Shown in pieces: positions 22,927 to 35,729 of a DNA stretch of 64,000 nucleotides. Below the pieces are notes generated by a model that saw only the letters and a list, made by a program, of their open reading frames with translations, was not told where the DNA came from and ran no database searches. The translations under genes were made by a program, and so were the position numbers. Each line of letters begins with the position of its first letter. Positions within the stretch are counted from its first letter, which is position 1. This DNA comes from Isoetes taiwanensis (Eukaryota; Streptophyta; Lycopodiopsida; Isoetales; Isoetaceae): contig JAJEKV010000202.1 of NCBI GenBank assembly GCA_021234155.1, forward strand, positions 62,001 to 126,000, given 5' to 3'.

Positions 22927-25900
22927 CTAGTTAGGGTGCCCAGCGTTGCTGGGCTAGTGTTGAGAGCATGTAAATGATTAATCCGCAATATAGGGTATGT
23001 TATATTTGGAGGTGCAACAATCGTTGATTTGAAGACACTAATACAGTGCTGCGACGAACATTTCTCTTCACTAACTCACTAATTTTATTAGTTCAAAAGA
23101 GTCAACGGGTGCTAAGCAATACTGAGCATTAAAGGTTGTGTATAAATGCGTTGGAGTTGCTCATGAATATTGGCATGGCAAGGTTGTCAAGTTCTTTCTA
23201 GAGGGGTATTAAAACCGTGAAATAAATAACAATGAATCGTAGGGTCCATGGGAAATTCATATGGAAAGGCATAGAAACCACTTTAAGTGACCGGCATGGG
23301 GTTTTTCGATCCATTCCATACCTGCTTAGTGCAAATTCCATGGTCAACATGCCTTCTAAGAAACTGTATACGTGGGTGTTTTGGATTACCTCTACACGTT
23401 CATGGAATATCCCCTTTATATGTAACTGTAACACTCACACCCCTTCCCTCCAACCGGTTATGGTCTAGGCTTTGATTATATTTGTGATGAGTGTGTAACT
23501 TATACCACATGACCAAAAGCAATCCCAAAATGAAAAAGAAGATATCCATTGATTACTGCCATGCCCATAAAAAATTACCATGTATATATCTCTGAAGTTA
23601 AATTCTCACCAAATATATTTGCTACAATGGCTCATGCAAAAATACCACATGATATAAGGTTTCCTTTAGTTTCCTGCCAACATAAAGTATGCTTTCATAC
23701 TACATATTTTACTTGCCATCAGAATCTGTACTCATTATTTCTAACAATTGCACCTACACAAAGTATTACATTCGTACAAAAATGTTGCTCCTTTGTACTC
23801 CCAAATGCAAGAGTTCCTCATATGAAGCAATGCATGAGAATCTTGTATTCTATGAGTGAATGTACATACATTTAATATATTGCATAAAGATTGTAATAAT
23901 GATTGATGACACCAAGTGCTTGGGATGTTGAAGGAGAACAGAAAGCCTATATCAACAGAAGGGCAGATAGCGAAGGAGGAGGGACATGAATTTGCCTAAT
24001 ATTTAATAGCCTATACAGATTTTCAGAAATGGTTTGCACATCCCAGAGATTATCCAGTAAATATATTAGAATTAGACAGCTTTCTCATAATAAAGGAGAC
24101 CCATAAACCTCCAAATGGTTAACTAAAAACCTGCTAATGACATGTATGCTTCAGTTTGAGTTCAGAGCATACTCAAGCTCCATTGGCGTACAATGCCATT
24201 GTCTGCAATAGACAGTTGCAAGAATGAGAAATGCTGAAGTGAAAACATAAGAGGAAAAAATTCAAGCTCAAGGTTACCTTTAACTATTTTAGCATGTTTC
24301 GTCAAATTCCAGCTTATCAGCTGGCCATAATGCATTTCCAGAAAAATTGCTTGGGTAGATAACCTGATTACCAACTTCTAATTCAACGTTGGCTAGATTT
24401 TATACTGCATCTACAACCTGCAATATTATGCATAAGTTCAACATTGCAAAGGCTGGTCCTCCAGATGCATTCAACAGAACAATGAACAATGATCTGCGCC
24501 TGTAAGAACCTGTGACCATTTGCATTATCCATTATAAAGAAGAAGGCGCACAAATATAAAGAGGTCTATGTCACCTCAGTCAACCTACGGCTCAAACTTC
24601 ATTTATCCTAGAACGCATAAAACTGGACTTAACATAACTTATCTCAATGTATTATGGCAGAAATCAGTAATGGCATGACCAGGTTGATTCCGCACACTGC
24701 TAACATAACCTAATATTTTACTTTATCATGTCATAAAATTTGATGCAATTCAGTCAAAATTGCCACATCTTCAAAAGTTGGCTCACCACAGCTTCAAAAG
24801 TATCTTCATATTCGTCGACAACACAATAAATATCTGGATAAGCTGGTATAGTTTCTGAAGCCTGCGCAATAACAACGACGGTTATCAGTAAACATATAAT
24901 TAATGGCTATACCAGCCATTCTACAGTAACTGAACATGGGAAATGCCATTCTAATCAACTGGACTAAGTTCCACGCTATTTATTTCACTGCTAAAAATAA
25001 ACTTGGCTCTAGCTCTGTTGTCTAAATCTACTCAGAAGTCGTAGGATCATTGGTACCTGGGAATGAAAAGTTTGTACAACCATACTGACAACACAAAGCT
25101 CTGTGTACCTCGAAATTACAGAGCAGATTAAGTAGGAGTAAAAGCTTAAAACTTGAGAGTATCAAAACAAAATCGAATCTGGCCACTACTGTCTTCACAT
25201 TCGCAGATTCAACCTCTGCACCTTCAGCGCCACAATTGGCAAATAGAATAAGAAGATAACCCAAGGGATAATGTCTCGAATCTTGCCACAACACCTGCAA
25301 ATCAAACAGGGTCTGATCACCTCGCATTCACAAAGCATCTGATGCTAATTACTCTGGCGACGATTTATCGGTGAAAAGTAAATAAGCGGATTGAAATCCC
25401 CTTAAGACAGACCACCAAATGATATGGGCAATGTCATTCCACCTGTAGCGTGCATATCAGGATACTGGAGGGGCGCCATAGCTGCCTTCGTGAACCCACA
25501 AAACACACGCAGGTTTTGATGCAGAAGCATCTTCGGTGCAGAGGCATGGGCACAGGGAACGGATCCGGAACAGAGCAAGCTAGGAAACTCAGAATAGAGG
25601 AGCCAGGAGCGCCACATATCTGGCCTTTATCCTTGCATCTGGCTGCCGGCTTCTTTGAATATAGCCATGATTTTGCAAAAAATCCATGATTTTGGCAGAA
25701 TAGCGGTTCTGCTGCTTCACAGAATAGCCATGATTCTGCTTCTTCTAACTGCCGAGATGGGTTCTTGCTTTGCTTACTGGAGCTCGAAGGTGCTACTGCT
25801 GCCCAAGCTCGAAGGTGCCCTCGCTAACCCTAGCCAAAAAAAACCCTAGAATCTTACGTGGCGTCATCTCTTCCATTGATTTCATCAAATCTGGGCCGTC

Positions 25901-25952
25901 GAAAGTTTTAGGGTTTTATGCACGACATACACTAAAACTTTATAATAAAGGA
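22927..25952 (-). mobile_element. Helitron C, non-autonomous, with exon-like cargo
   Basis: On the minus strand the element starts TCCTTTATTATAAAG (25952 leftwards) and ends CTAG at 22930-22927. Its 3' end is preceded by the hairpin GCCCAGC-AAC-GCTGGGC (22954-22938), eight bases before CTAG. The base before TC is A and the base after CTAG is T, as Helitrons require. Removing it rejoins ATATAGA with TTCTCTTCAGATTCC, restoring an AGATTC array unit. No Rep/helicase frame is seen, so it must depend on an autonomous partner. Exon-like segments inside are on the minus strand. Confidence 0.88.
24278..24861 (-). pseudogene. captured host-gene exons inside Helitron C, unidentified
   Basis: On the minus strand 24861-24787 is an open 25-codon segment (ASETIPAYPDIYCVVDEYED then TFEAV), with CAG before it and GTGAGC after it. 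The next segment starts after a CAG at 24418-24420 and reads in phase VVDAV-stop-NLANVELEVGNQ, then VIYPSNFSGNALWPADKLEF and DETC-stop. A GTAACC donor-like site follows at about 24277. The splice phases agree, which supports capture of a real multi-exon gene, but in-frame stops show decay. I do not recognise the protein family. More cargo of uncertain frame lies at 25030-25330 and 25400-25620. Confidence 0.55.
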
Positions 25953-26345
25953 TTCTCTTCAGATTCCTCTGGCTCCCTTAGATTATATGAAGATTCCCCT
26001 AGACTCCCCAAGATTCCTTCAAGATTCCTCTAGGTTCTTAAAGATTTTATCAACATTCCCTTAGATTACCTTACATTTTCAAAGATGCTCTCTTGAATTC
26101 CCATAGATTCTCTAAGATTCTAATTATATTCCTTTGGATTCTCTAAGATCGATGTCCAGATCTTATGTTGAGGCTACCTAGGAAATGTAATGTTTGAGAC
26201 TACATTCCCCAACATTTTCTCTAGATCCCTCTAAGGTTCCCTAAGATTCCACAAAGATTCCCCATATTATGTGAAGGTTCTCCTAAATTTCCTTAAGGTT
26301 CCTCTATATTCTCGAAGATTCCTTAAGCCTCGGCAAGATTATTGA
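25953..26345. repeat. degenerate AGATTC-type tandem array, right part
   Basis: This continues the array at 22380-22926, with the same AGATTCC(C/T)CT words. It fades out near 26345. Confidence 0.85.
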
Positions 26346-28187
26346 AATATCACAAGTTATTGAAGCGATAATACCACGTTTTGCATTGATGTACCTTGAG
26401 GGATTGTGCAAAGTTTAAATTCCCCACGTCCCTCCATTAAGGCAGAATGCCTTCTGATATGGCCAAAAATGTTGAAATTAAGAGTAGTAATCCATGCCTT
26501 TGCTCACAATTAAAAAATTTTGCAAAGTGCATAATGTGTTGATAGAGTCTGCATTGTCTACTAGATGTATTCGGACGTAGGTGGACTCATGATGTCAAGG
26601 TCTTTTTGCTTAATATGAGCAAGATATTGTTCGTCTGGCAGTAACCAACACCATATTGTACTGTTAAATATAAAATTCAAGCTAGTTCATCTCTACGAAG
26701 TTAGAGTGTGAAGGAAAGGTGTAAAGCTTGTGCCTCATGGATTTTAGTTAGTAGAACTTATTGTTCACTTCATGGGAATTGCGTGCTTGGTCTTCATCTT
26801 CATTTGGCAAACATTAGCGTTTACTTATTGATTTCCCTTGCCATGTGTAAATTATTTAGTTGTCTTAAACCAATTATTTCGAAATGAACATTCTGGTGAT
26901 ATTTTCCTGCCATCATTCTGCTTTTTAATTCCAAACTTTCAGCACGGTGGCATGTGGACAGACAGACAATGTTCAATACTTGGTCTTGGTCCTATTACAT
27001 TTGAGAAAACAACGTAATTAGATCTTTCAGATTGCACATGGAAGATGAATCGTGCCTTTATTGGGCATCTCCAAAGGTTGGAGAGCAAACTTAGCAGTAT
27101 TGCTTAGAGGACCAAATATTTATTGGGGTCTGTCCATTAACGACGATTTTTGTTTGAGTTGATACTTTGAGGAGCAAATAAATGCAAAGCCATGACCTGC
27201 ATTATATAGACTTATGTAGATTGTTACCGCTCAACTTCAGTTACATATTCAAATCTAAACTCCACTATTGAGTTTCATGCCTTTCCTTTAGCAAGAAACG
27301 CTGGAATGGTTGGATTTGCTTCCATTTTTGAGACAACGCTGGAATGGACTTCCATTTTGAGGAAACGTAACGTATTTTTCATATTGTCATGGGTTTAGTT
27401 TATATGTTCTTAACGAGTAGTCTGCATGGTGGTAGACTATTAAATTATTTTCAATCTTCAGAACACGGTTACATATCATAGAAATAATTGATCACATGGG
27501 ATTTGCATTCATCCAAGTAAACTATCGGTATCTACTTTTCTTTTTGCGAACCAACAATACATCTACCATTTGCCCAGGCCTTTGGTTCTGCACGACTGAA
27601 AAAGGCATTGCCTAAAAAAGCAGAATAGGCATTGCATAAAAAAGCAGAATATGTTATGGCATCAGAAAAGCACATCAACCATGCAGAGACTATTGCTTAA
27701 TTGAAGAACTAAGTTTCGCTACGCCAAATCCATATAAGTTTGTTTATGTATTTCTTCTAGATAAAAAAGCCAAAGGCATACTTTGTTTCCTGCAGATTGC
27801 ACAAGTTTTGGAGTTAGCAACAGGATAACTGAATCCAAATACCATAGCAATCTAAGTACAATCCATCGACACAATTCTTGGGGGCGATTCGACAGTATGA
27901 GTCATTTTTAAGAGATATCTGTAGAGTACGCATCAAAAATTCTTGCGAAAATAGAGCAGGATCTGTGTGATGCAGCCAGAATTAAAAACAGAGTAATTTT
28001 CAGAACAAAAACTAGATTTATATAAGATAGGTTACAAAATTTGCTTTAACTTTTTACAGGGAAGTATAACCCTTATCACTTATATAAGTAGAGTATTAGA
28101 AAGATAAAAACAGTAAGATCATGAGCTACTAGGTTCCTCTGAGATTTTCCAACTCTGTTGAACTTTGCATCGAAAAGCAGCATCCAG
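26346..28187. other. no supported gene
   Basis: AT-rich sequence with stops in all frames. A small local duplication (GGCATTGC(C/A)TAAAAAAGCAGAATA) lies at about 27604-27650. Confidence 0.5.
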
Positions 28188-29303
28188 CTAGGAGGATTTG
28201 AGGTGGAAATTAGAGATTTTCCGTCCCTTTCCCCTCACCATGATTGAGAGAACGCAGAATGAACACAGGCATGACCCTGCCTTGGACATATTGAATCTTC
28301 CTTTGATATCCTTGGCGACATTATAAGAGGGTTCTTCTCGATGTCGAGATCCGTCACAAAGAAAGAATTGCATAAACAGGGGCACCATTGACCATATACA
28401 AGTTCGGTGGGCCGAACACCTTGATCCACTCCATATTGGTACCGGGGTCGGTCTTCCTCCATTTAATTTTCCGCACCAAGACAAATGTGATCCCTTTAGC
28501 CTTATCCCCCTTACCCAGGACCGGTATGGCATTGCTAATTTTGTCTTCCCCGAACTTCGTTTTCACGGCATTGAGGCCGGAGAGCTTGACATCCTGGCAG
28601 TTCTCGCAATCACATGAATCCACCTCCACCGGGCTAAAAAATCCATTACTATCCTTGATTGAGCATTTCTTGGCGTTTTTTCGGAGTCCCATTTGGTAAA
28701 CCTCCAGAGATGTCGCAATGATTTTCGGGATTTCATCGTTCTTTAGAAACGCCTTGAAATTTTTTCTATGCCTCTCAATTACGCTGTCATCTGCATCTTC
28801 CCACCTTCTGATTAGCCTAATGCTCGCTCTGGTTGTTTCCTTAATTCCATCCCACCGAATCACCAAATCTTTAACTTTGGCCAGCATTTCATCCATGAAG
28901 CTCGAAAGATACTGTTTTTAAGGCTACAATAGTCAGCCTCTGTATGTCCCTGTTTGACCGTTATGAGCTTATACAGAGCAGTATCCATCTCCTGAGTGAA
29001 GCCCCACATGTTCCATATCCAGTCTCTGTCGTTGGCTCTGCCATCCCAGTAATCTTTGTTTATTGCTTCCATTTTTTCCTTGCATGCCATGATAGTAGCA
29101 TCTTCTTGAACCCCCATACAGACCGCAGTGGCCTTCTGCTGATCCTTGATAATCTCGAGCCCCAAATACATTTCCTTGAGAAGCTTCCATCCCTGATCCC
29201 TTTTATTTTCCATCCAAAAAATTTGGGTCCATTCCTCATCCTCAATGCTGGTGCTGGTGTTCTGTCTAGAGGATCCGGCCCCGCTCTTCTTGCTGTTTGC
29301 CAT
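28188..29303 (-). pseudogene. hypothetical gene, at least one frameshift
   Basis: The minus strand starts at a good ATG at 29303 (MANSKKSGAGSSRQNTSTS) and stays open to about 28900. Homology to a single protein appears to pass to another frame near 28890-28920 (DEMLAKVKDLVIRWDGIKET), which continues to about 28355. That second part has a Cys-rich SCDCENCQDVKL segment near its residue 94 and ends NLYMVNGAPVYAIL. A third frame (AKDIKGRFNMSKAGSCLCSF) may supply the last 45 residues. Together this makes about 330-370 residues, soluble, with no signal peptide or membrane helix. I do not recognise the family. Long open frames on one strand with charged helices suggest a formerly real gene. Confidence 0.5.
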
Positions 29304-31636
29304 CTTCTATTCTGATTACTGAGAGTCACGACCCGCCGGAACAGAAGCAGAAAAGGCTTGAACAAAGGCAGCCAGAAAGACAATCATTTGAAAAGGGAAG
29401 GACCACTTTCCCCCTTTGCCCCAATCGTGGTATTTATCAGCTTTGCCCCCAAGGAATAACTAAAACACACCTCCCAAGAAATGCCAAATCAAAAAAGATA
29501 AGCCGTACTCTCAGAAAAAGCAATCTAAGACTAAATACCCTACCCAGACTACCCAGAGATGAGTCAGAACTGGCACAACATCCTAGGGAAGCCCAAAAAG
29601 AACCTAATTGGCAGGGTTCGAAAAATATTGTAGATGTAACCAGAAAATTTGCCGTCTTCTATTTATATTTATACTGGATTTTACAAAATTGAACTGAAAC
29701 CAGGTTCCAAAACAAAGTTGCTGGAAATTTGCCCAAATTTATCACCTTTTAAAGGCTGAAACAAAAATACATACATTAATTGAAAAATAAGATCAAACTG
29801 ACTGAAGAATATATAGAAAGAATCTCTTAGATTGGAAGCAGAGCACTAATTTGGAACATGCATACAAAGAATGGCTTCCACCTGTGAGGTTTTGAAAGAG
29901 CACAATAGCGGACTCACATTCACCATAACTGCAAGTCCTCCTGCAAAATTTTATTTGGCCTAAGTAAGAGCATTAATACCGTAAAATCATGTGGGAGTGT
30001 TAGTGCCAGATCTATGGAGCTCGGGGCCGCCAAGGCAACTACAACTCTTTAATGCACTGCAACTTTGCTATGAATCTAAGATATGCAATTGCAAATCTAC
30101 TCTGCCAGACTAGGCGAGGCATGGCATGCCCAGTATGGTCGCCTAACCTTTTCAAAAAATCCCCAGTCCACTAACCTTTAAACTGGAAATTTGCATGTTT
30201 GGATGAATCTTTACATGCAATTTGCCATATGTCTAAAATTTTTGGTGGAACCACCCATAGCCCTAAACCCCAACTGGAGTTTAAGAGATTCAACTGGCAA
30301 TCCTCGAGCCAAACCCCCACTTTTTCGAACCCTGCTAATTGGCTGCCAGAAACCTCCAAACTACCAATGAAACTACCACTTCTATATCCTCAATGAATTG
30401 ATCCTACCGGGTCAAAGAATGTTGCCCGATGATAGATTGGTTACGCACCAAATTCCATGGGGGCACTCATGGTGAACAAATTCCTCTCAAATCGCCTCCA
30501 AGAAATGGTTATGAAGTTATGTGCGGCAACTCTCGAGAGATCCCGCCTATCAAAACAAAGAATACACGATAGATGTAGTTGAATTCAATCTGCTGAAGCC
30601 TATCCTAGAGTTAGAAACCCGGGCTAATCTAATGAAATTGCCAATTAAATTGATGGAGTCCTGGACTTCCTCCGGGGCTGAGCAGTCCCGCACCACGGAG
30701 AAACGACTTGAGCAAAGCCTCATCCATTGGGTCCGGATCTTGCCCCCGAGATCGAAGTCGGTGTTTGAGCCCTAACGTTCATCTCCTCCTTGTCCCGTTA
30801 GGGTCCCTTCAAGATTTTATCACTATAATAAATACCAAGCGTGGCGATAAAATTCTACAAGCAGAAATGTAAATCAAGAAAGAATCTATTAGTCCTTTCC
30901 GTTTGGCAAGCTCATTTGCACTTCCAGATATTTATTCCGTAGCTATATATACTCTTAGATCATTCTTGATGTAGATCACAATTAATTCTTTACCATGGTG
31001 GAACTGAGGCCCAAGACAACTAATATATTCTTGTTATCTTTCAAAGAAGCCTTTTGCTTCTAGCATTCATCATTAACTGAATGGAACTTCTATGGTCCAA
31101 GTACTTCATAATAGACTCTTCAACTTTTGGAAGCTAAAAGAATAATTCTCCAGTATGTTATAATTGTCATCACATGGTGAACTCGTGAGGACCTCAATCC
31201 CTGCTAAACTAGTTTCTCATGGCTTAAGCTAAGTCCATAACCATTCAATAACCATATTGGAGCATGACATGCGTATTGCAGAGTCAGATATTTGCTATAG
31301 AAATAACTAGTTTATCAGCTTGTAGTCTCAACCAATTGGAACCTATAGAAGAAAACTAGCCCAAGATGTGATAATGAAGCCTCATTCTGCATATTTGCAT
31401 ATTGGGCAGGGTGGGGTGCAAAGAAAAGTCGTAAACACAATTTTCCCTAGTACTAGCCAATTATTTATGTGATGACATATGGATATGGTGTGATAATGTC
31501 ATGGATGATGTGGTGGCGATATGGATCATGTGTGGTGATGACATGGAATGATAATGAATTGAAAATGACATGGAGAAAGTGATAAGAATATGACTTTTGG
31601 CATATTCACTCTAGTCTCTTTTTTTTTCCCCTTGAA
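29304..31636. other. no supported gene; short frames only
   Basis: Open frames at 29297-29692 (+) and 30521-30775 (+) have no recognised domain. The first overlaps the 5' end of the minus-strand hypothetical gene. The remainder is AT-rich with stops. Confidence 0.35.
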
Positions 31637-31639
31637 ATG

Positions 31640-32560
31640 ACATTCCAAGATTTTGTATCTTTCTCTCTCCACATACTGGAACACTTCCATCTGGTTGTGG
31701 GATTGGAAAGAACAGTACGCCATGCAAAACAACAGTCACAAAGTAGAGCTATATATCTGGGGCCATCAGCCGCACATGTTCAGAAACTTGGTCGAGTTTT
31801 GGGGACCGGTAGTATCCCTTGCCACTGGAATGAACTGGAGCAGGTGCAGAAGGCCTTCTTAGCTCGAGCCCTTGGGGTGAAATCCACAGTTCCATATTAG
31901 ATCCTGCTGCAAGAGGCACCTAGGTTTCTTGCCCCTACGTACAAAGGGCCAGATTGGCTTTCCATATCATCTACTTCAGAAGGTGGTTGATATGGATGAC
32001 TCGCCTCTCCAATCTTACTTTTACCATATCAATTGGTCTATATATAGTGCCTCAAAGCCTGCTTTGGAACAAAAAGAGCTTAATGATTCTCCCACCGGAC
32101 AAGCATACATGTGCATACAGACCATAACTGAGGCAGACTACGATCACTTGAGGCAGTACCTTGATGCCTACTTCCTGAGCAAACTCTGGGATACGAGTGC
32201 TTTGTCACAGGTAAGACGACACACTACTAGCAATGGATCAACCCCATCCTCATGCGAGGTCCACAATGCTACCTGCGTGTGCATTTGGCCATGAAGAAGC
32301 GTAGATAGATAGCTTCAATTCAAGACGAAAGTGCACATCGCCTTCACATTGAATAGGAAGATAGAATCGGGAGGTGGACAAGATTTCTCAGTGTTGCCAA
32401 CAAGGGGCCATTGAGCATGAATGACATTCCCTTAATTTAGATTTGTCCCGCATTTGATCATATCCAAGGACGGTATGCTCAATTAGTGCCACCTAGACAG
32501 CCACGACATGTGCTATTAGACCTCTGTGGACTTAATGGAGTCATATCTTCAAGGGGTCAT
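31640..32560 (+). pseudogene. 3' part of a non-LTR retrotransposon ORF2, decayed
   Basis: Reading with frame changes, the plus strand gives HWNELEQVQKAFLARALGVK followed by STVPY and LLQEA. Next is GFPYHLLQKVVDMDDSPLQS, then DHLRQYLDAYFLSKLWD. A later part has RGPQCYLRVHLAMKKRR, SAHRLHIE and PAFDHIQGRYAQL. The pattern Q-x-x-F-LRR-LGVKS-TPY-LLLETG, then a conserved HRLxIE and a Cys/His tail, is that of the post-RT region of some plant non-LTR elements. Many stops and shifts mean it is a fossil. The upstream RT is not seen here and no clear target duplication was found. Confidence 0.6.
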
Positions 32561-35056
32561 GGATATGCGTATTCAACTTGTCCTCTGACACGGTACTGAA
32601 ATGTACCCTCACCTTCATTTCCATTTTACAGTTTCAGCATACTTATTACTGCCAAGGTTCCCTCGAAAACTCTTCGGAGCGGGGTTTTTTAATCCTGACA
32701 ATCCTATACACTTTTCTTCTTCTTTTTCTAGAGAAAGAATGACTTTTTTTACTATGTAGAGAGACTCGGCCAATGATGATGAAGTGTGCAAACTTTGATT
32801 AGACAATGGCATGTGTTTAATTAGGAAAAATTGGTTCACAATTTTTTAGCTTTTAAAATGACAATGGTCTAGAGCAAAAGTGTGGGAAAAATGGTACAAG
32901 GGTGGAAAAAGAATTTGAGCTTCTATAGAATAGGGGCAGATCGAGCTTTAGGCTTGCGAGCAAGATATCAAAGATTAAATCAAAGCTATTATAAATCACC
33001 ATGAGACTTGAGGGGTCTTCCAAACTCTGACTTGGGATCTAGTTTTACACTTTTACTAGTGTACTTCTTGAGTTAAGAACAAGTAATGGATCTCTAGGTG
33101 GCTCTCCAAATACTTCCGTGTTTCCGATTCTTTGTGCTAATGTCTTTCTTTGTCTTCAAGTTTTCATAGCATAAATGCAACCATATGTCATGGTAAGTTC
33201 TCTTATATTGCCATGCGGCCATAGCATACACAACACTCGCATGTCTTCTCAAACAACAAGAGAACTACATCAATGTCACAAAATTGGAAACCAAAAGTTG
33301 AACAAGCCGTTTATATTTGCTATATAACCTATTCAGATTTTCAATGAACGCTGAACACTGAGACTATTAACTTAAGCTCATATTCATGGGCTAGATTTCC
33401 ATACAGATAAGTCAAATTCAATGTTTCCTCTAGCAAGCATCATAAATGCATTTGTTGAGCATCCTATAAAAAGTGCATGTATATACACTTTCATGAGTTT
33501 ATTTAAACTTGGTGTGTATTTTCTAAAATGACGTATACGACATTACTGTTGCAACACTGAAGGCTATAAGTTGAATTAACTCTAGTTCTTTTGTAAAAGC
33601 CCATATTAGCCTTGTTATCTACTTACAATTGTGGACAATCTTTCATTTAGACAAGTCAAATTCAATCTCTCGTCTCTTATAGTTATTTCGGGTCTTGCAA
33701 TATGAATGCTAAAATTACTACCTACGAACCTTTCAAAAATAAGAGGGGCAAGGACAAAAACACCAAGCTCGCAAGTTGGATTAGTTGTGTTGCAGAGTTT
33801 GAGTACACAGTACTTCCAATGAGACATGCTTTTAAGGTAATGTTTTCATAGGGTATGTTACAAATCCATGGATTTCCCTTCTCATTCCTGGTTACAGCAA
33901 TGCACAAACTTCAACAGTCAAGCGAGCACATGGTCAAAGAAGTTATTTGGCACTATTGTCACCAAATTGTTAAGTTACTATGTATGTTGTACATTCATAA
34001 GAGATCCTTATCTTCCAATTGAAGAAATTGAGCTTCTAACTGAGGTGATTGCAAATATAACCATCTTGGAATAACACTACATCATGAATATTCATTTCTA
34101 AGTTTTGGTCTAAAAACAATGCCTTCCTCAGAATGAATGGTCCTCCTGTCTTTGGTGGATGCAGCCACTTTCAGATATGTATTTATTGCCAAAAACCAAT
34201 CCTACCTTTTGACATCGCGAAACTAACCTACGTTCGTGATCCTATTTGATGTGATACAAGTCGATAAGAGACTAGAAGACATATAGCAAGAAGATGGTTT
34301 CATGGAATGAGGGTGTTATAACCATTGTTCAAGATGCACTTGCCTTATTATGACCTTCAACTAAAGAAAGTCTTCAACATTAACCTTTTTGTTATGTACG
34401 AGAGAGCAAAATGATGGATGGTACCAGTCTTAGCAATGGATATCTTAGCCAAATTTTTCATGATGAAGAACGCAGTGAAATGTGATACGTGATGTGAATT
34501 GCAGAACTCCGAGAATGAATATTTAAACGCAACGTGTGCCCAACGCTTGTTTGAGGGTATGCCTAGTTGTTCGTTTATATGATTCAAATTTAATGTATCC
34601 TTTCACAAGTAGCATCAGGATGTTCATCATATAGAACATATCAATCTTACTTCATTTTGATACTACTTTGTACTTCCAATAATCTCAGTTAAAAGATGAA
34701 TCTCATCAAGTCAAATCTAATGTCTCCTCTAACAACTCGATAAACGTATTCGTTGAATGGACAGATGAAACACACCAAAGTACGTCTACAACCTAGCCGA
34801 ATTGTGTTAATTTTCACTTAGTTTGTAACTGTTATTCTTTAATATAAGTTAAATTCAATGTACTGTGGTGCATATGTCTATAACTTGGGGCGTTTGTCAT
34901 ACAATGGTTCAACACTTCCTAAGATTCAATAAAAATCTAAAGAAATTTTCATAGAACCTCTTGCACTGCAACTTTCAAGAATTTAAGTGTCACAAAATCG
35001 CATCAAATGCTAAGCTTATATTAATCGCATGTTAAACAGTCTTAAGGAATTTTGAA
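32561..35056. other. no supported gene
   Basis: AT-rich intergenic sequence. Short frames at 33615-34074 and 34357-34587 show no recognisable domain. Confidence 0.45.
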
Positions 35057-35707
35057 ATGGACTTGAAAATCAGTATTTTAAATCCACGTGGCTGGCATGC
35101 AAGCACTGTTCTTTTTCCCCCTTCTGGAGTCGTGCTCCCAGCAATGGAGCAGGAGCAGCCGAACTTCCCAGCCATGGCGTCATTATCGGCATCACCATCG
35201 ATGGCTGAGGCCTTTGTCGGGGCATCACCAACCCAACCAACCCAGCCCATGGTCACTGAGACCTTTGTTGAGCCCATGCAAACTGTGCATTGCCCTCATT
35301 GTCTTCAATGTTTCTCCTGTAGCTTGCACTCTTCATCTGTTGCTCCTGTTTCTACTGTGCCCTCTTCCTCTGTTGCTCCTCCAAGTGTCCCTCCATCGTC
35401 CAATGTGCGTGATGTGGAGTCTGAGACCTTGATTGATAACTGGTTTCCTGAGGGTCCTATGCTGCTACTTGCAGCAAAGGACAATGAAGGCAGTCTAAAT
35501 GATCTGTTTGAGAGAGCTACTAAACTGACATTTGAGATGAGGGAGATCATCATGAACGCAAAATTGTTGATGGATCGTGTGAAAGCACGAATTGAGGAGC
35601 TGCAGAAGAAAACAGACTCATGGGATTCTCTCAAAATGCGTCGTTCCCCTCATTTCCGAGACCTCTTTGTGGGCGAGTATGAAAAGTGGCTCTTGAATAT
35701 GAACTAA
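35057..35707 (+). CDS. hypothetical 216-residue protein, Ser/Pro-rich with a C-terminal coiled coil
   Basis: This is the longest uninterrupted frame in the window. Residues about 30-80 are rich in Ala, Ser, Pro and Thr. Residues about 76-90 hold a Cys/His cluster (CPHCLQCFSCSLH), zinc-ribbon-like but unproven. Residues about 85-115 are Ser/Val/Pro low complexity, and residues 145-195 are charged and helical (LFERATKLTFEMREIIMNAK, then VKARIEELQKK), likely a coiled coil. A second ATG at 35144 (MEQEQPNFPAM) has a better plant start context, so the product may be 187 residues. The 3' flank (35730 on) is shared with the composite copia unit at 46830, so this gene may be the source or a passenger of that unit. 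No known family was recognised. Confidence 0.5.
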   Translation: MDLKISILNPRGWHASTVLFPPSGVVLPAMEQEQPNFPAMASLSASPSMAEAFVGASPTQPTQPMVTETFVEPMQTVHCPHCLQCFSCSLHSSSVAPVSTVPSSSVAPPSVPPSSNVRDVESETLIDNWFPEGPMLLLAAKDNEGSLNDLFERATKLTFEMREIIMNAKLLMDRVKARIEELQKKTDSWDSLKMRRSPHFRDLFVGEYEKWLLNMN

Positions 35708-35729
35708 GGCGGATTTCTGATCACTGGGT

